From contig JADLGB010000068.1 of the NCBI GenBank assembly GCA_020849535.1, forward strand, positions 1-33,844: a stretch of 33,844 nt of DNA. The letters are read 5' to 3'. The notes beneath the pieces are model-generated. The model was not told where the DNA came from. It did no database searches and worked only from the letters and a program-made list of their open reading frames with translations. Shown piece by piece: positions 1 through 8,974 of this stretch. The DNA comes from Candidatus Hydrogenedentota bacterium. GTDB taxonomy: Bacteria; Hydrogenedentota; Hydrogenedentia; Hydrogenedentales; SLHB01. The position numbers and the translations under genes are program-made. Positions within the stretch are counted from its first letter, which is position 1. Each line of letters begins with the position of its first letter.

Positions 1-196
1 GGTCCAAATCTATTGAACACTCCGCAGCCCGAAGTATGCTCCTGGCCGCGAGTTGTTTTAGAGACCTCGGACTTTCGTACCGAGGCCTCCGCGGAAGGAG
101 AAACGCCACATGTGGCGCTGACCAACCATATTGTATCATGGACTCTTCAAGAACGCAAACCCCTTCTCGCCGTCCATGGGGAAGTGTGGGGCCGTC
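1..196. other. Non-coding flank downstream of glycerol kinase
   Basis: I see no convincing gene here; the short open frames lack a ribosome site and resemble nothing I know. The only structure is an imperfect hairpin at about 61-89: CCTCGG at 65-70 pairs with CCGAGG at 80-85 and GAG/CTC extend it across one A-C mismatch. It lies beyond the stop of the leftward gene at 197 but no T-run follows it on either strand, so a terminator role is only possible. Confidence 0.4.
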
Positions 197-1669
197 TTAC
201 GCGATGGTCCTGTTAATTGCTGCGCGCCAGCCACTTACGGCAGCCTCGCGCCTGTTGATGTTCCATTGTGGAACGAATCGCCGCTCTTCCCTCCAGATAT
301 CCCGTAACTCGTTCTTTTCTTTCCAAATACCGGCCGCGAGACCCGCCAGGAACGCCGCACCCAAGGCAGTCGTCTCCGTGGTTTGTCCACGCAGCACGGG
401 CGCACCCAACACGTCGGCCTGATGTTGCATCAGCAGGTTGTTTCGGGCGGCGCCGCCGTCTACTTTGAGGACGGGAATTCGAGATTTGAGTTCCGCCTCC
501 ATGCACCGGATCACGTCAGCCGATTGAAACGAAATGGATTCCAGTGCCGCGCGCACGACGTGGGCGCGGCCGCTGCCACGGGTCAAGCCGGTAATTGTGC
601 CTCGGGCAGACATGTTCCAGTGCGGCGCACCGAGCCCGACAAAGGCGGGCACCACGTAGACTCCACCGTTGTCTTCTACTTCCGCCGCGACCGTTTCACT
701 CTGCGCGGCCGAGTCGATGAGGTGCATCTCGTCGCGCAGCCATTGGACCACGGCGCCGCCGATGAAGACGCTGCCTTCGAGGGCGTACTCGACCTTTCCG
801 TCGAGGCCCCAGGCGATCGTGGTGAGCAGCCCGTGGTGCGAGGCGACAGGGCGTTCGCCGGTATTCATCAGGAGGAAGCACCCGGTGCCGTAGGTGTTTT
901 TGCATTCTCCGGGCGCGAAGGCCGCTTGGCCGAAGAGGGCGCTCTGCTGATCGCCGCATAGCGCGGCGACAGGAATCTCGGGGCCGAAGACCTTGGTGAT
1001 GCCGTAAATGAAACTACTGGGCTTGACCTCTGGCAGCATGGCGCGGGGAATCTTGAGTGCCCCGAGCAACGTATCGTCCCAGTCGAGATGGTGGATGTTG
1101 AACAGCAACGTGCGGGACGCATTGGAGTAGTCCGTGGCATGGATTCCGCACAGCTTGTACAAGAGCCACGAGTCGACTGTGCCGAAGCAGAGGCCGCCCT
1201 CTTCCGCGAGGGCGCGTGCGCCATCCACGTGGTCTAGGATCCAGCGCAGTTTCGTGCCGGAGAAATAGGCGTCGAGCACCAATCCCGTGCGTTGCCGCAC
1301 CTCGGATTCGAGGCCTTCCTGTTTGAGTTGCGCGCAGAGGCCGCTGGTACGGCGGCACTGCCACACGATGGCATTGAATACCGGGCGCCCGGAAGTCTTG
1401 TCCCAGACGACGGTCGTCTCGCGCTGGTTGGTAATGCCGATGGCGGCGATGTCGTGTGGGGAAAGGCCGGCTTGCAGGATGGCGGCGCGGGCCGTGGCGA
1501 TTTGCGATTCCCAGATGGCTTCCGGGTTGTGCTCGACCCACCCAGGCTGTGGATAGAGCTGATCGTACTCCTGCGATACGGACGCGCGAATGCCGCCCGT
1601 GGCGTCGAACACGATGCTCCGGGAGCTGGTTGTGCCCTGGTCCATGGCGAGAACGAAATCCTTGCCCAC
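197..1669 (-). CDS. glpK: Glycerol kinase (FGGY family)
   Basis: Catalyses ATP-dependent phosphorylation of glycerol to sn-glycerol 3-phosphate in the cytoplasm. The 490-residue product matches the usual length of about 500. The N-terminal phosphate-binding loop is seen as AMDQGTTSSRSIVFD at residues 7-21. The catalytic-base motif CGDQQSALFGQ places the Asp at residue 240, and the FGGY C-terminal block includes YALEGSVFIGGAVVQWLRD and DGGAARNNLLMQ. I chose the GTG at 1669 because GGAGG sits seven bases upstream; an upstream in-frame ATG would add 37 residues with no family similarity. It is divergent from the ATP-grasp gene, with a 91-bp spacer. No glycerol facilitator or glycerol-3-phosphate dehydrogenase is adjacent. 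Identification is very secure. Confidence 0.96.
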   Translation of the reverse strand: MGKDFVLAMDQGTTSSRSIVFDATGGIRASVSQEYDQLYPQPGWVEHNPEAIWESQIATARAAILQAGLSPHDIAAIGITNQRETTVVWDKTSGRPVFNAIVWQCRRTSGLCAQLKQEGLESEVRQRTGLVLDAYFSGTKLRWILDHVDGARALAEEGGLCFGTVDSWLLYKLCGIHATDYSNASRTLLFNIHHLDWDDTLLGALKIPRAMLPEVKPSSFIYGITKVFGPEIPVAALCGDQQSALFGQAAFAPGECKNTYGTGCFLLMNTGERPVASHHGLLTTIAWGLDGKVEYALEGSVFIGGAVVQWLRDEMHLIDSAAQSETVAAEVEDNGGVYVVPAFVGLGAPHWNMSARGTITGLTRGSGRAHVVRAALESISFQSADVIRCMEAELKSRIPVLKVDGGAARNNLLMQHQADVLGAPVLRGQTTETTALGAAFLAGLAAGIWKEKNELRDIWREERRFVPQWNINRREAAVSGWRAAINRTIA

Positions 1670-1731
1670 GATGAAACCTCCGCAGTTGCGGGCGCGCGTG
1701 CTCCATGCTTCGCTGTGCGCCGCCGACCTGC

Positions 1732-1737
1732 TATTAT
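1732..1737 (+). promoter_or_regulatory. Possible -10 element (TATTAT) in the glpK/ATP-grasp divergent spacer
   Basis: TATTAT lies 24 bp before the ATP-grasp start. The matching -35 region (TTCGCT at 1709-1714, 17-bp spacing) is weak. The overlapping bases read CATAAT on the minus strand, with TTGATC (1754-1759) 15 bp upstream, so the same AT-rich spot could serve glpK in the other direction. Suggestive only. Confidence 0.28.
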
Positions 1738-1760
1738 GGCGCACCGGAGTCAGGATCAAC

Positions 1761-2951
1761 ATGGCCAAGCGAATTATCATCGCCGGTTCACCGCAGCCGG
1801 ATCTGTTGCGCGCCGCGGCGGAGATCGGGCTTCAGCCCATCGTGCTGAATCCTCAGGGGGACGGGGGCGACTCCTCGGTGAACGCGGCGGCGGTCTCCGG
1901 CGATAGCACGAGCCCCGAGGCGATCAAGGGATTGGCGATTGCCGAGGATGCCGTCGGCGTCGTGGCGTCCATCGAAGAGTCCGTGCAGGCGGTGGCGCAA
2001 GCGGCGAGCGAACTGGGATTGCCAGGGGTGTCGCCATGGGCCGCCACGCGCACCCGAAACAAGGTGGCGTTGCGCCAAGCCCTCGCCGCGAAGGGATTCC
2101 CGAACCCGCCGTACCGCGAAGTCATCACCGAAGAACAGGCCGAGGAATCGGCACGCGCGATTGGACTGCCGGTCATCGTGAAACCCGCAGACGGCTACGC
2201 GTGCCAGGGCGTGCGTTTCGTCGATCAGATTGAAGAGGTGTCGCTCGCGTTCACGATGGCGGCCAAACACTCCGCGCTCGGCGTCGTGATCGTCGAGGAA
2301 GTCATGCTGGGCGATGAATACTCGGTGGAAGGCATCAAGGTGGACGGGGAGTACCACGTGTTTGGCATCACGAGGCGCATCCGTTCCCAGTCGATTCATC
2401 CGTATGCCACCGGACTCCTCGTGCCGGCTAACGTGAGCACGACGGCGCAGGGCGCCTTGATTGCCACGGCCCGCGCGGCGTTGACGGCGATCGGCATGAA
2501 GACGGGACCAGCGCATGTCGAGATGATCTTGACCGACAAGGGTCCGCAGATTATCGAGATCGGGGCCTACCTCGGCGCGGCGCGGATCGAGTCCGCGCTG
2601 ATCCGCTTAGCGTACGGAATCGACTGCCTCGCAGGGTGCCTGCGCGTGGCCATCGGCGAAGCCCCTCGCCTGAAGCCCTGTGTGGATCGCGCGGCCGCGG
2701 CGAGTTGGATCCCTTCGCCTTCCGGCATCATCGCCGCGGTGGAGGGTGTGGAGGAAGCGCGCTCACTTCCTGGGGTGGCCGCGGTCCGCGTCAACGCGCA
2801 ACCCGGCGAGAAGGTGGGGCACATCACCGACTGCCGAAGCCGCGACCGCATAGGCTGGGTAGTGGCCACCGGCGCCAACGCGGAAGAGGCGCTTGCCACG
2901 GCCGTGCGCGGCCGCGATCGGTGCCGCGTGGTCACGCGTTCCACAACCTGA
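1761..2951 (+). CDS. ATP-grasp domain ligase, substrate unknown
   Basis: A 396-residue cytoplasmic ATP-grasp enzyme of the carbamoyl-phosphate-synthase/L-amino-acid-ligase-like group, which joins a carboxylate to an amine or similar nucleophile through an acyl-phosphate. The N-terminal Rossmann-like segment (MAKRIIIAGSPQPDLL) is followed by the ATP-binding lysine motif (PVIVKPADGYACQGV), a hinge block (GDEYSVEGIKVDG) and the metal-binding block (GPAHVEMILTDKGPQIIEIG). After that, the usual Asn/Arg signature appears as EIGAYLGAARI, so the canonical N-x-R residues are replaced. The C-terminal 100 residues include a typical ATP-grasp lid domain (VNAQPGEKVGHITDC). The ATG at 1761 was chosen because family similarity begins there and AGGA precedes it. 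Neighbours (glpK, GH116) do not reveal the substrate. Confidence 0.85.
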   Translation: MAKRIIIAGSPQPDLLRAAAEIGLQPIVLNPQGDGGDSSVNAAAVSGDSTSPEAIKGLAIAEDAVGVVASIEESVQAVAQAASELGLPGVSPWAATRTRNKVALRQALAAKGFPNPPYREVITEEQAEESARAIGLPVIVKPADGYACQGVRFVDQIEEVSLAFTMAAKHSALGVVIVEEVMLGDEYSVEGIKVDGEYHVFGITRRIRSQSIHPYATGLLVPANVSTTAQGALIATARAALTAIGMKTGPAHVEMILTDKGPQIIEIGAYLGAARIESALIRLAYGIDCLAGCLRVAIGEAPRLKPCVDRAAAASWIPSPSGIIAAVEGVEEARSLPGVAAVRVNAQPGEKVGHITDCRSRDRIGWVVATGANAEEALATAVRGRDRCRVVTRSTT

Positions 2952-3040
2952 CGGGCGCAGGAATCTCCATCTTGCGCATCGAACCGGAGCGGAGTATTTT
3001 CGCAAAGATTCACCTTCGACCCACAGGAGAATGATTCGCA

Positions 3041-6000
3041 ATGACGCCGTTTCAATTCGAATGCTGCCCTGGCAAGCAGTGCTGCCAACCCCAATCCACA
3101 GGGACAGGGCTTAATCGCCGCGATTTCATCAAGACCGCCGCCGCGGCGACCGGCGCGCTGTCCGCGGCTTCGTTTGCCTTGCAGGCCCAGGTTACGCCCG
3201 AGGCGCTGAACGCCTGGAACAAGTCGCTGCTGGAACAGGGGCAGCGCCGCGTCTATCGCGGAGAAGAATTGACCTATATCGCCATGCCATTGGGCGGTTT
3301 CGGCGCGGGCCAGGTCTATCTGCGCGGCGACGGCACGCTCAATCCCTGGCAGGTGGTGAACAATTTCAATACCAACGCGAACGTGCCCGGCTCGTTCTTT
3401 GGCGTGCACACCCGCACCGCGGACGGCATGGCCGCCGCGCGACTGCTGCAACTCAGTGGGATGGGAAGCGCGGCGCCGGTGAAGGAAATCGAATTCGAGG
3501 GCGAGTATCCGTTTGCGTGGATCCGCTATCTGGACGATGAACTGCCTGTCGCTGTGCGGCTTGAAGCGTGTTCTCCCTTCATCCCGCTCAACACAAAGGA
3601 CTCCGGGCTTCCGGCCATACTGCTTTCGTTCGTGATGCGGAATCGCACGGCCCAGCCCGTGGAGGTTTCGTTGTTGGCGTCCGTGCCCAACCTGACAGGA
3701 TGGGATGGCTATCGCGGATTCAAGGACCTGAGCCACGTAGACTTCGGCGGCAACGTGAATACGATCGAAGAGCGCGGCGACTCGCCGATGCTGTTGCTTG
3801 GCGCGAAGGAGGGCGTGTCCCACGCCTTCGCTCAACCCACGCGGTTGCAGACCAATCATGAGGACGTCGCCTATGCGATGCGGCACTGCGGCAACGCAAA
3901 GGTGACGTTGGCTGGAAACCTGCCGAAGCCTGACGCGGTGCAACCCGGCGATGTCTTCTACGTGGCGGATACCAACGGCGCGCTTTCACCTACGGAACTG
4001 GCGGCGCTGCTTGATGCCGTTGAGGCGGGCGCGCGCGTGGTGCTCACGAATGACGATCAATCGCTGTTGGCGCAGCTCGCGAAGAAGAATTCCACAGACG
4101 ATGCGGAGATCTTTGAGGACTGGGAGTCCGGCAGCTACGCGAACTGGACCATCGAGGGCGACTGTTTCGGCACGGCGCCCGCTACGGGGACACTGCCCAA
4201 TCAGAATGCGGTCAGCGGCTGGCAGGGGACGTATCTGGTCAACACCTTCATGAATGGCGACGGCACGCAGGGCAAGGCCACGTCGCACGCGTTCACGATC
4301 TCGCGCGGCTTCATCCACCTGCGGGTGGGCGGCGGCAGGCACCCCGGCGAGACCTGCGTCAATCTCGTGATCGACGGAGACGTCGTTGCGACCGCCACGG
4401 GAGACAACACCGAAGTGCTCCGCCCGGTCCTGTGGGACGTGCGCGCGCACAAGGGCAAACAGGCGGTCATCGAGATCGTCGATCGCAACACGGGCGGGTG
4501 GGGCCACATTCTGGTCGATCACATCATGTTCAGCGACTCGGCGCGTTCCGATGCGCTCGACGCGGAGCTGGCTAAACGCTTCCGCTCCGCGCTGCCGTTC
4601 AAGTTTCAGAGCATTCGTCCCGCGGGAGAAGATGCCGTCGTGGCGGCAGGCTCGTCGATACTCTCGGGGGTAGGTAGTGGTTCGGTAAACGCGGAGGGAT
4701 GCCATCGTTTCCGGTTCTTCCGGCTCGCCTCGGGCGCTGAGGTCCTCATGGAAACGGATTCGGGCACGCCGCTCGCCGTGCGAGGCGCATTCGGGAAGGG
4801 AGTGCTCGTGGTGTGTAACGGGCTTCCGGACACGTGGGCCCAGGGCGCGGACCGCAAGGCGATCATCGGCAATCTTTGCGCGGCGGCCAGCGGCATCGCC
4901 TATACGCGAATGACCGGCATGGCGCAGGACGCGCCCCTCGCGGGAACCATGGCGCTTGCGCTGCTCGCGGGGAAGGGAGAGGTCATGGCCTGCGCGCAGT
5001 GGGACTCCTTTGACGCGCTGTGGACCGACTTCGCGGATGATGGCCGATTGGCTCCCAGTTCCACCGGACCGAGCGCGCCGGGACGCACGTGGAACGGCGC
5101 CTTGGCGAACGCGTTCACGTTGCAGCCGAACGAAGAGCGCATCGTGACCCTGGCCCTCGCGTGGCATTTTCCGAATCGTTGGCGCGACGAAACCTACGGC
5201 TGGGGTCCGCCTCGCTATCAGTACGACCACCGCCTCGGGAATCAGTACAACAACTGGTTCACAAGCGCCGCGGAAGTGGCCGAGTACCTGGCCGCGCATC
5301 GCGCGCGGCTCGAAGACGAGACGCATCAGTTCCACACGACCTTTTACAACAGCACGCTGCCGCGGTACTTCCTGGACGCGGTAACCGCGAACGCTTCGAT
5401 CATGCGTTCGCCGATCTACATCTGGCTCGAGGACGGCACCGTCGGCGGTTTTGAAGGCAGCGATCGCTGTTGCCCGATGAACTGCACGCACGTGTACAAC
5501 TACGCGATGTCCACGGCGTTTCTCCTGCCCGCGCTCGAGCGCAACGTGCGCGATACCGATCTGCTCGTGCAGATGCATCCGGAGAAGCATTACATTCCGC
5601 ACCGGACGGTGCTCCCCCTTTCGCTACCGCGACTCGAGTGGGAAATCGGCGGTCCGCATCACCCCGCGCTGGACGGCGAATTGGGGACGATCCTCAAGAC
5701 GTACCGCGAGTATCGATTGCAGGGCGACAAGGCGTGGCTTGCTACGGTGTGGGAGCGCGCCAAAACGCTCATGCGGTACGTCATGAGCTATCACGACCCA
5801 GATGGCACAGGCGTGATCCGCGGCGAGCAGCCGAACACCTACGACACGCACCTGTACGGTAGCAACACCTTTATCGGAACGTTGTATCTCGCCGCGCTGC
5901 GCGCGGCGGAAGAGATGGCGCTCATCATGGGCGAGCCGGACACGGCAACCGAGTTCCATCGCCGATACGAGCTGGGCCGCGAAGGGTACGATCGCGCGTG

Positions 6001-6865
6001 TTGGAATGGCGAGTACTACGTGAACGTATTCGATGCGCCGGACGTGGATCCGAAGCTGTACAACGATGGCAACTGTTACGGGCCGGGCTGCCACTCGGAT
6101 CAACTGCTCGGCCAATGGTGGGCGTACATCCTGGGGCTCGGCTACGTGCTGCCCGAGGAGCACGTGCGGCAGACCTTGAAGGCCATCCACCAGTACAACT
6201 GGCGCGCGGACCTCAGCAACCACCAGCACCAGCAACGCGTGTTCGCGCAGGGAACGGAAAAGGGACTGCTCACGGCGACGTGGCCCAAGGGCGGCCGCCC
6301 CGAACGCCCGATCCTCTATTGCGATGAAGTGTGGACCGGCATTGAGTACCACGTGGCCGCGAGCTTCATCTATGAGGGCATGGTGCAGGAGGGCTTGCAG
6401 ATCGTCCGCGGTGCGCGCGACCGCTATACCGGCAGCCAGCGGAACCCGTGGTCCGAAATCGAATGCGGTGGCCACTACGCCCGCGCGATGTCCTCGTATT
6501 CGCTCATGACCGCGGCGGCGGGCTTGCTGTACGATGCCGAGTCCGGCTCCTTGACACTGGCCCCGCGCATCTCTCCTGGGAACTTCAAGGGCTTCTTCGT
6601 GGGGTCGAGGGGATGGGGCTCCGTTTCGCAGCAGCGCGAGAAGGGACGCCAACGCAATGCGGTTTCGATCCGCTACGGGGAACTGACGCTGAACGAGCTT
6701 ACCTTGGAGTGCCCACCCGACCTGAAAGGCGTGCGCACGCGCGTGATGCGGCGGCGCGGGTCGGTGCGGGGCAAGGTCCAGTTTGCGGAGGGGAAGTGCA
6801 CGGTGACGTTCAGCAAGCCGGTGCATTTGTCGCAAGGGGAGGAGCTGCAGGTGGAGCTGGGGTAG
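3041..6865 (+). CDS. Tat-exported GH116 (DUF608) glycosidase with a nested two-module insertion
   Basis: A 1,274-residue glycoside hydrolase family 116 enzyme (GBA2 / SSO1353 family: beta-glucosidase, beta-xylosidase, glucosylceramidase). A Cys-rich leader (CC at 8-9 and 14-15) precedes a Tat signal, NRRDFIKTAAAA, with twin Arg at 26-27. The GH116 N-domain begins near residue 75 (AMPLGGFGAGQVYLRGDG) and is interrupted at about 297. A Rossmann/GATase1-like piece (VFYVADTNGALSPTEL) follows. Within it lies a jelly-roll module of about 354-497 (FEDWESGSYANWTIEGD ... GGWGHILVDHI), like modules attached to GH32 enzymes. The GATase1-like fold then closes (GVLVVCNGLPDTWAQG, to about 625) and GH116 resumes (WDSFDALWTDFADDGRL). 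The catalytic (alpha/alpha)6 domain has nucleophile Glu805 in GGFEGSD and acid/base Asp935 in NTYDTH. Their spacing of 130 resembles SSO1353. AGGAGA lies 10 bp before the start. Confidence 0.9.
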   Translation: MTPFQFECCPGKQCCQPQSTGTGLNRRDFIKTAAAATGALSAASFALQAQVTPEALNAWNKSLLEQGQRRVYRGEELTYIAMPLGGFGAGQVYLRGDGTLNPWQVVNNFNTNANVPGSFFGVHTRTADGMAAARLLQLSGMGSAAPVKEIEFEGEYPFAWIRYLDDELPVAVRLEACSPFIPLNTKDSGLPAILLSFVMRNRTAQPVEVSLLASVPNLTGWDGYRGFKDLSHVDFGGNVNTIEERGDSPMLLLGAKEGVSHAFAQPTRLQTNHEDVAYAMRHCGNAKVTLAGNLPKPDAVQPGDVFYVADTNGALSPTELAALLDAVEAGARVVLTNDDQSLLAQLAKKNSTDDAEIFEDWESGSYANWTIEGDCFGTAPATGTLPNQNAVSGWQGTYLVNTFMNGDGTQGKATSHAFTISRGFIHLRVGGGRHPGETCVNLVIDGDVVATATGDNTEVLRPVLWDVRAHKGKQAVIEIVDRNTGGWGHILVDHIMFSDSARSDALDAELAKRFRSALPFKFQSIRPAGEDAVVAAGSSILSGVGSGSVNAEGCHRFRFFRLASGAEVLMETDSGTPLAVRGAFGKGVLVVCNGLPDTWAQGADRKAIIGNLCAAASGIAYTRMTGMAQDAPLAGTMALALLAGKGEVMACAQWDSFDALWTDFADDGRLAPSSTGPSAPGRTWNGALANAFTLQPNEERIVTLALAWHFPNRWRDETYGWGPPRYQYDHRLGNQYNNWFTSAAEVAEYLAAHRARLEDETHQFHTTFYNSTLPRYFLDAVTANASIMRSPIYIWLEDGTVGGFEGSDRCCPMNCTHVYNYAMSTAFLLPALERNVRDTDLLVQMHPEKHYIPHRTVLPLSLPRLEWEIGGPHHPALDGELGTILKTYREYRLQGDKAWLATVWERAKTLMRYVMSYHDPDGTGVIRGEQPNTYDTHLYGSNTFIGTLYLAALRAAEEMALIMGEPDTATEFHRRYELGREGYDRACWNGEYYVNVFDAPDVDPKLYNDGNCYGPGCHSDQLLGQWWAYILGLGYVLPEEHVRQTLKAIHQYNWRADLSNHQHQQRVFAQGTEKGLLTATWPKGGRPERPILYCDEVWTGIEYHVAASFIYEGMVQEGLQIVRGARDRYTGSQRNPWSEIECGGHYARAMSSYSLMTAAAGLLYDAESGSLTLAPRISPGNFKGFFVGSRGWGSVSQQREKGRQRNAVSIRYGELTLNELTLECPPDLKGVRTRVMRRRGSVRGKVQFAEGKCTVTFSKPVHLSQGEELQVELG

Positions 6866-7303
6866 TGATTGATTCGATCGAATACAAAATGTAGTCGATA
6901 AATCCATAAGTGGCAATTGAAAGCGCAGAATAGTCGCTGGTCTTTTGTTGTAGGCGGTTACAGAACCCGGTCTGTTAACCCGTTGGGTGAGAGGCTTTTC
7001 GCGCGGTCAAATCGGAAGTGCAGCCCGAACCCCGGGAACACGGGGAAGGACGAAACAGGAGCTGGACGGGGTGGACGCGGTGGACGAGGTGGACGGGGTG
7101 GACGAGGTGGACGGGGTGGACGAGGTGGACGGGGTGGACGAGGTGGATGGGGTGGACGAGGTGGACGATAATAGCTCGGGGTTTTTCTGATTTGCCCGAC
7201 TATTTCGCGTGAAGTGCAATAATTCGAGTATGTTGACTACCATATGTATTCGTACTATTCAATTTGTGGTGGTTGTTGACTGGGTTGTGGGATGGCTGTC
7301 AAC
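6866..7303. other. Gene-free spacer around a minisatellite
   Basis: This spacer of about 440 bp separates two converging genes. It contains the 9-bp tandem repeat annotated separately and, right of it, an AT-richer stretch (7170-7303). A T-run at 7181-7185 has no complementary stem directly upstream, so I do not call a terminator. I see no supported gene. Confidence 0.6.
7063..7168. repeat. 9-bp minisatellite TGGACGRGG, about 11.8 copies
   Basis: Eleven full copies plus a seven-base partial copy of TGGACGAGG or TGGACGGGG. The two versions alternate for much of the array, giving an 18-bp higher-order unit. Variants are TGGACGCGG (copy 2) and TGGATGGGG (copy 10). Because the unit is a multiple of three, every frame stays open (VDEVDG, WTRWTG, GGRGGR forward; ST/PS-rich on the reverse strand), which creates false open frames. 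All purine-rich GG/GGGG tracts fall on one strand. No start site or family similarity supports translation. Confidence 0.92.
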
Positions 7304-8974
7304 TCACCGCATAAACAGCAGCACGATGAGCTGGGCCAGGATCACCCTGAGGATCATTGTCAGGGGGTAGACGGCCGCGTAGGAGACGGTGGGGGCTTCG
7401 GAGTTGGTGATGTTGCCTGCGAAGGCCAGGGCGGGGGGGTCGGTCATGCTTCCGGCAAGGAGGCCGCAGATGGTGAGGAAGTTGGTCTTCAAGAAGAGTC
7501 GGGCGACCAGTCCCACCACGACAAGCGGGATGATCGTGATGAGGGAGGCAAAAGCCATCCAGCGAAGACCGTCGCCTTGAACCAGGGTTGCCACGAACTG
7601 ATCCCCAGCTTTCAATCCCACGCAGGATAGAAACAAGACGATCCCCACTTCGCGGAGGATGAAGTTCGCGCTGCTGGGCAGGTACCAGACGAGCGGGCCG
7701 ATCTTGCCGATGCGGCTGAGGATGATGGCGACCAGCAGCGGGCCGCCGGCGAGACCCAGCTTCACAGGCGCGGGCACGCCGGGGAAGTGGAAGGGCCAAC
7801 TACCCACGAGCACGCCCAGCGCAACGCCGACAAATATTGGAATGATCTCGGGGGTGTTGAGGGCCTTTTCGGAGTTTCCCAGCAGCGACGCGATCTGCTC
7901 GATTCGCTGCGGCTCGCCCACCGCGACCACGCGGTCGCCATACTGGAACCGCAGCGTGGGGCTCACCGGCAGTTCCAGACCGGAGCGGCGCACGCGGGTG
8001 ATCTGCACTTCATAGCGCGCGCGCAGGCCCAATTCATGGGCCGTTTTGCCGAGCACGCCTTTCTTGGTCACGATCAAGGTGCGGCTGGTGATGTTGCTGG
8101 GCACGGCCGAAAGGTCGACGTCGGTTTTCTTGCCGACCAGCAGTTTCAGCGCGTGCAGTTTGGCTTTGGGTCCCACCGCGAGCACGATGTCGCCCAGGTG
8201 CAGGATCGTGTCCGCATGCGCGATGGCTTGCTGATCGCCGTGGCGCACGCGGGATATCACGACGCCGGCGTCCTCGAAGAGGGAGATTTCACCCAGCCGA
8301 AGGCCTTCGAGATTGGGGTTCTCGACGATCAGGTTGGTCACCTCGAGCGGCTCCATGCCCTGCTCGAGCTTCTGCCGCAGATCTTCCGCTTCCTTTGGCG
8401 TATTGACCCGGAACAGGACTCGGATCAAGAGCATTGTCAAGATGATGCCCATGATGCCGAATGGATAGGCCACGGCGTAGCCCAGGCCGGGCAGCGTGGC
8501 GATGCCGGCGTCACCGGAGGTCACATCCGCGAGCGCCTGTTGGGCGGCAGCGAGGCTTGGTGTGTTCGTTGTCGCGCCCGACAATAGACCCACGACAACT
8601 GGAATCTCGATGCCAGCAGCATAACTGATTACAACTGCGGTGATGGATCCCAGGATGACAATGCTCGCAGCCATGAGGTTGAGGGGGAGCCCTTCACGCC
8701 GCAGGGAGGCCAGGAAGCCGGGTCCCACCTGGAGGCCGATGGTGTATACGAAGAGGATGAGTCCAAACTCGCGGGCAAACTCCATGACTTCGTGGTTGAT
8801 GGCGAATTGGAAGTGGCCGAAGAGGAGCCCGGAGAACAGCACCCCGGCGATTCCGAGCCCGATTCCCTTGAGGCGCAGGCTGCCCAAGGCAATTCCGGTG
8901 CCTGCGACGAGGCTGAGAATGAGAATGGAACTGGCGACCGATTCGCCCTGAAACAGTTCCGCGAACCAAAGCAT
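7304..8974 (-). CDS. AspT/YidE/YbjL-type membrane transporter with two RCK_C (TrkA-C) domains
   Basis: A 556-residue inner-membrane protein of the aspartate-alanine exchanger family, as in AspT, YidE and YbjL; members exchange small anions, but the substrate cannot be read from sequence. Hydrophobic segments form an N-terminal half of about five helices (residues 14-180, with FGLILFVYTIGLQVGPGF and SGATTNTPSLAAAQQAL). Two soluble RCK_C domains follow (about 205-270 with LGDIVLAVGP; about 290-350 with YGDRVVAVGEP). A C-terminal half repeats the membrane unit (REVGIVLFLSCVGLKAGDQF and AGSMTDPPALAFA). The repeated G-L-x-x-G and T-x-x-P-ALA patterns are typical. The start was placed at MLWFAELF, where the first helix begins; the ribosome site is weak and a 50-residue longer frame exists. 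It stands alone on the minus strand. Confidence 0.88.
   Translation of the reverse strand: MLWFAELFQGESVASSILILSLVAGTGIALGSLRLKGIGLGIAGVLFSGLLFGHFQFAINHEVMEFAREFGLILFVYTIGLQVGPGFLASLRREGLPLNLMAASIVILGSITAVVISYAAGIEIPVVVGLLSGATTNTPSLAAAQQALADVTSGDAGIATLPGLGYAVAYPFGIMGIILTMLLIRVLFRVNTPKEAEDLRQKLEQGMEPLEVTNLIVENPNLEGLRLGEISLFEDAGVVISRVRHGDQQAIAHADTILHLGDIVLAVGPKAKLHALKLLVGKKTDVDLSAVPSNITSRTLIVTKKGVLGKTAHELGLRARYEVQITRVRRSGLELPVSPTLRFQYGDRVVAVGEPQRIEQIASLLGNSEKALNTPEIIPIFVGVALGVLVGSWPFHFPGVPAPVKLGLAGGPLLVAIILSRIGKIGPLVWYLPSSANFILREVGIVLFLSCVGLKAGDQFVATLVQGDGLRWMAFASLITIIPLVVVGLVARLFLKTNFLTICGLLAGSMTDPPALAFAGNITNSEAPTVSYAAVYPLTMILRVILAQLIVLLFMR

Noticed and set aside
2567..3943. Long minus-strand open frame opposite the ATP-grasp and GH116 genes (and similar long antisense frames elsewhere, e.g. 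3986-5602 and 31463-32683)
   Set aside because: They mirror well-supported genes on the other strand in GC-rich DNA and have no family similarity.
7172..7190. T-run at 7181-7185 as an intrinsic terminator
   Set aside because: No complementary stem directly precedes it.
6917..7243. Several overlapping open frames across the 9-bp minisatellite
   Set aside because: The repeat is a multiple of three without stops, so frames are open by construction; no ribosome site, no family similarity outside the repeat.
7233..7261. TTGACT at 7233-7238 with TATTCA 17 bp on as a rightward promoter
   Set aside because: The -10 is poor and the only gene to the right lies on the opposite strand and ends there.
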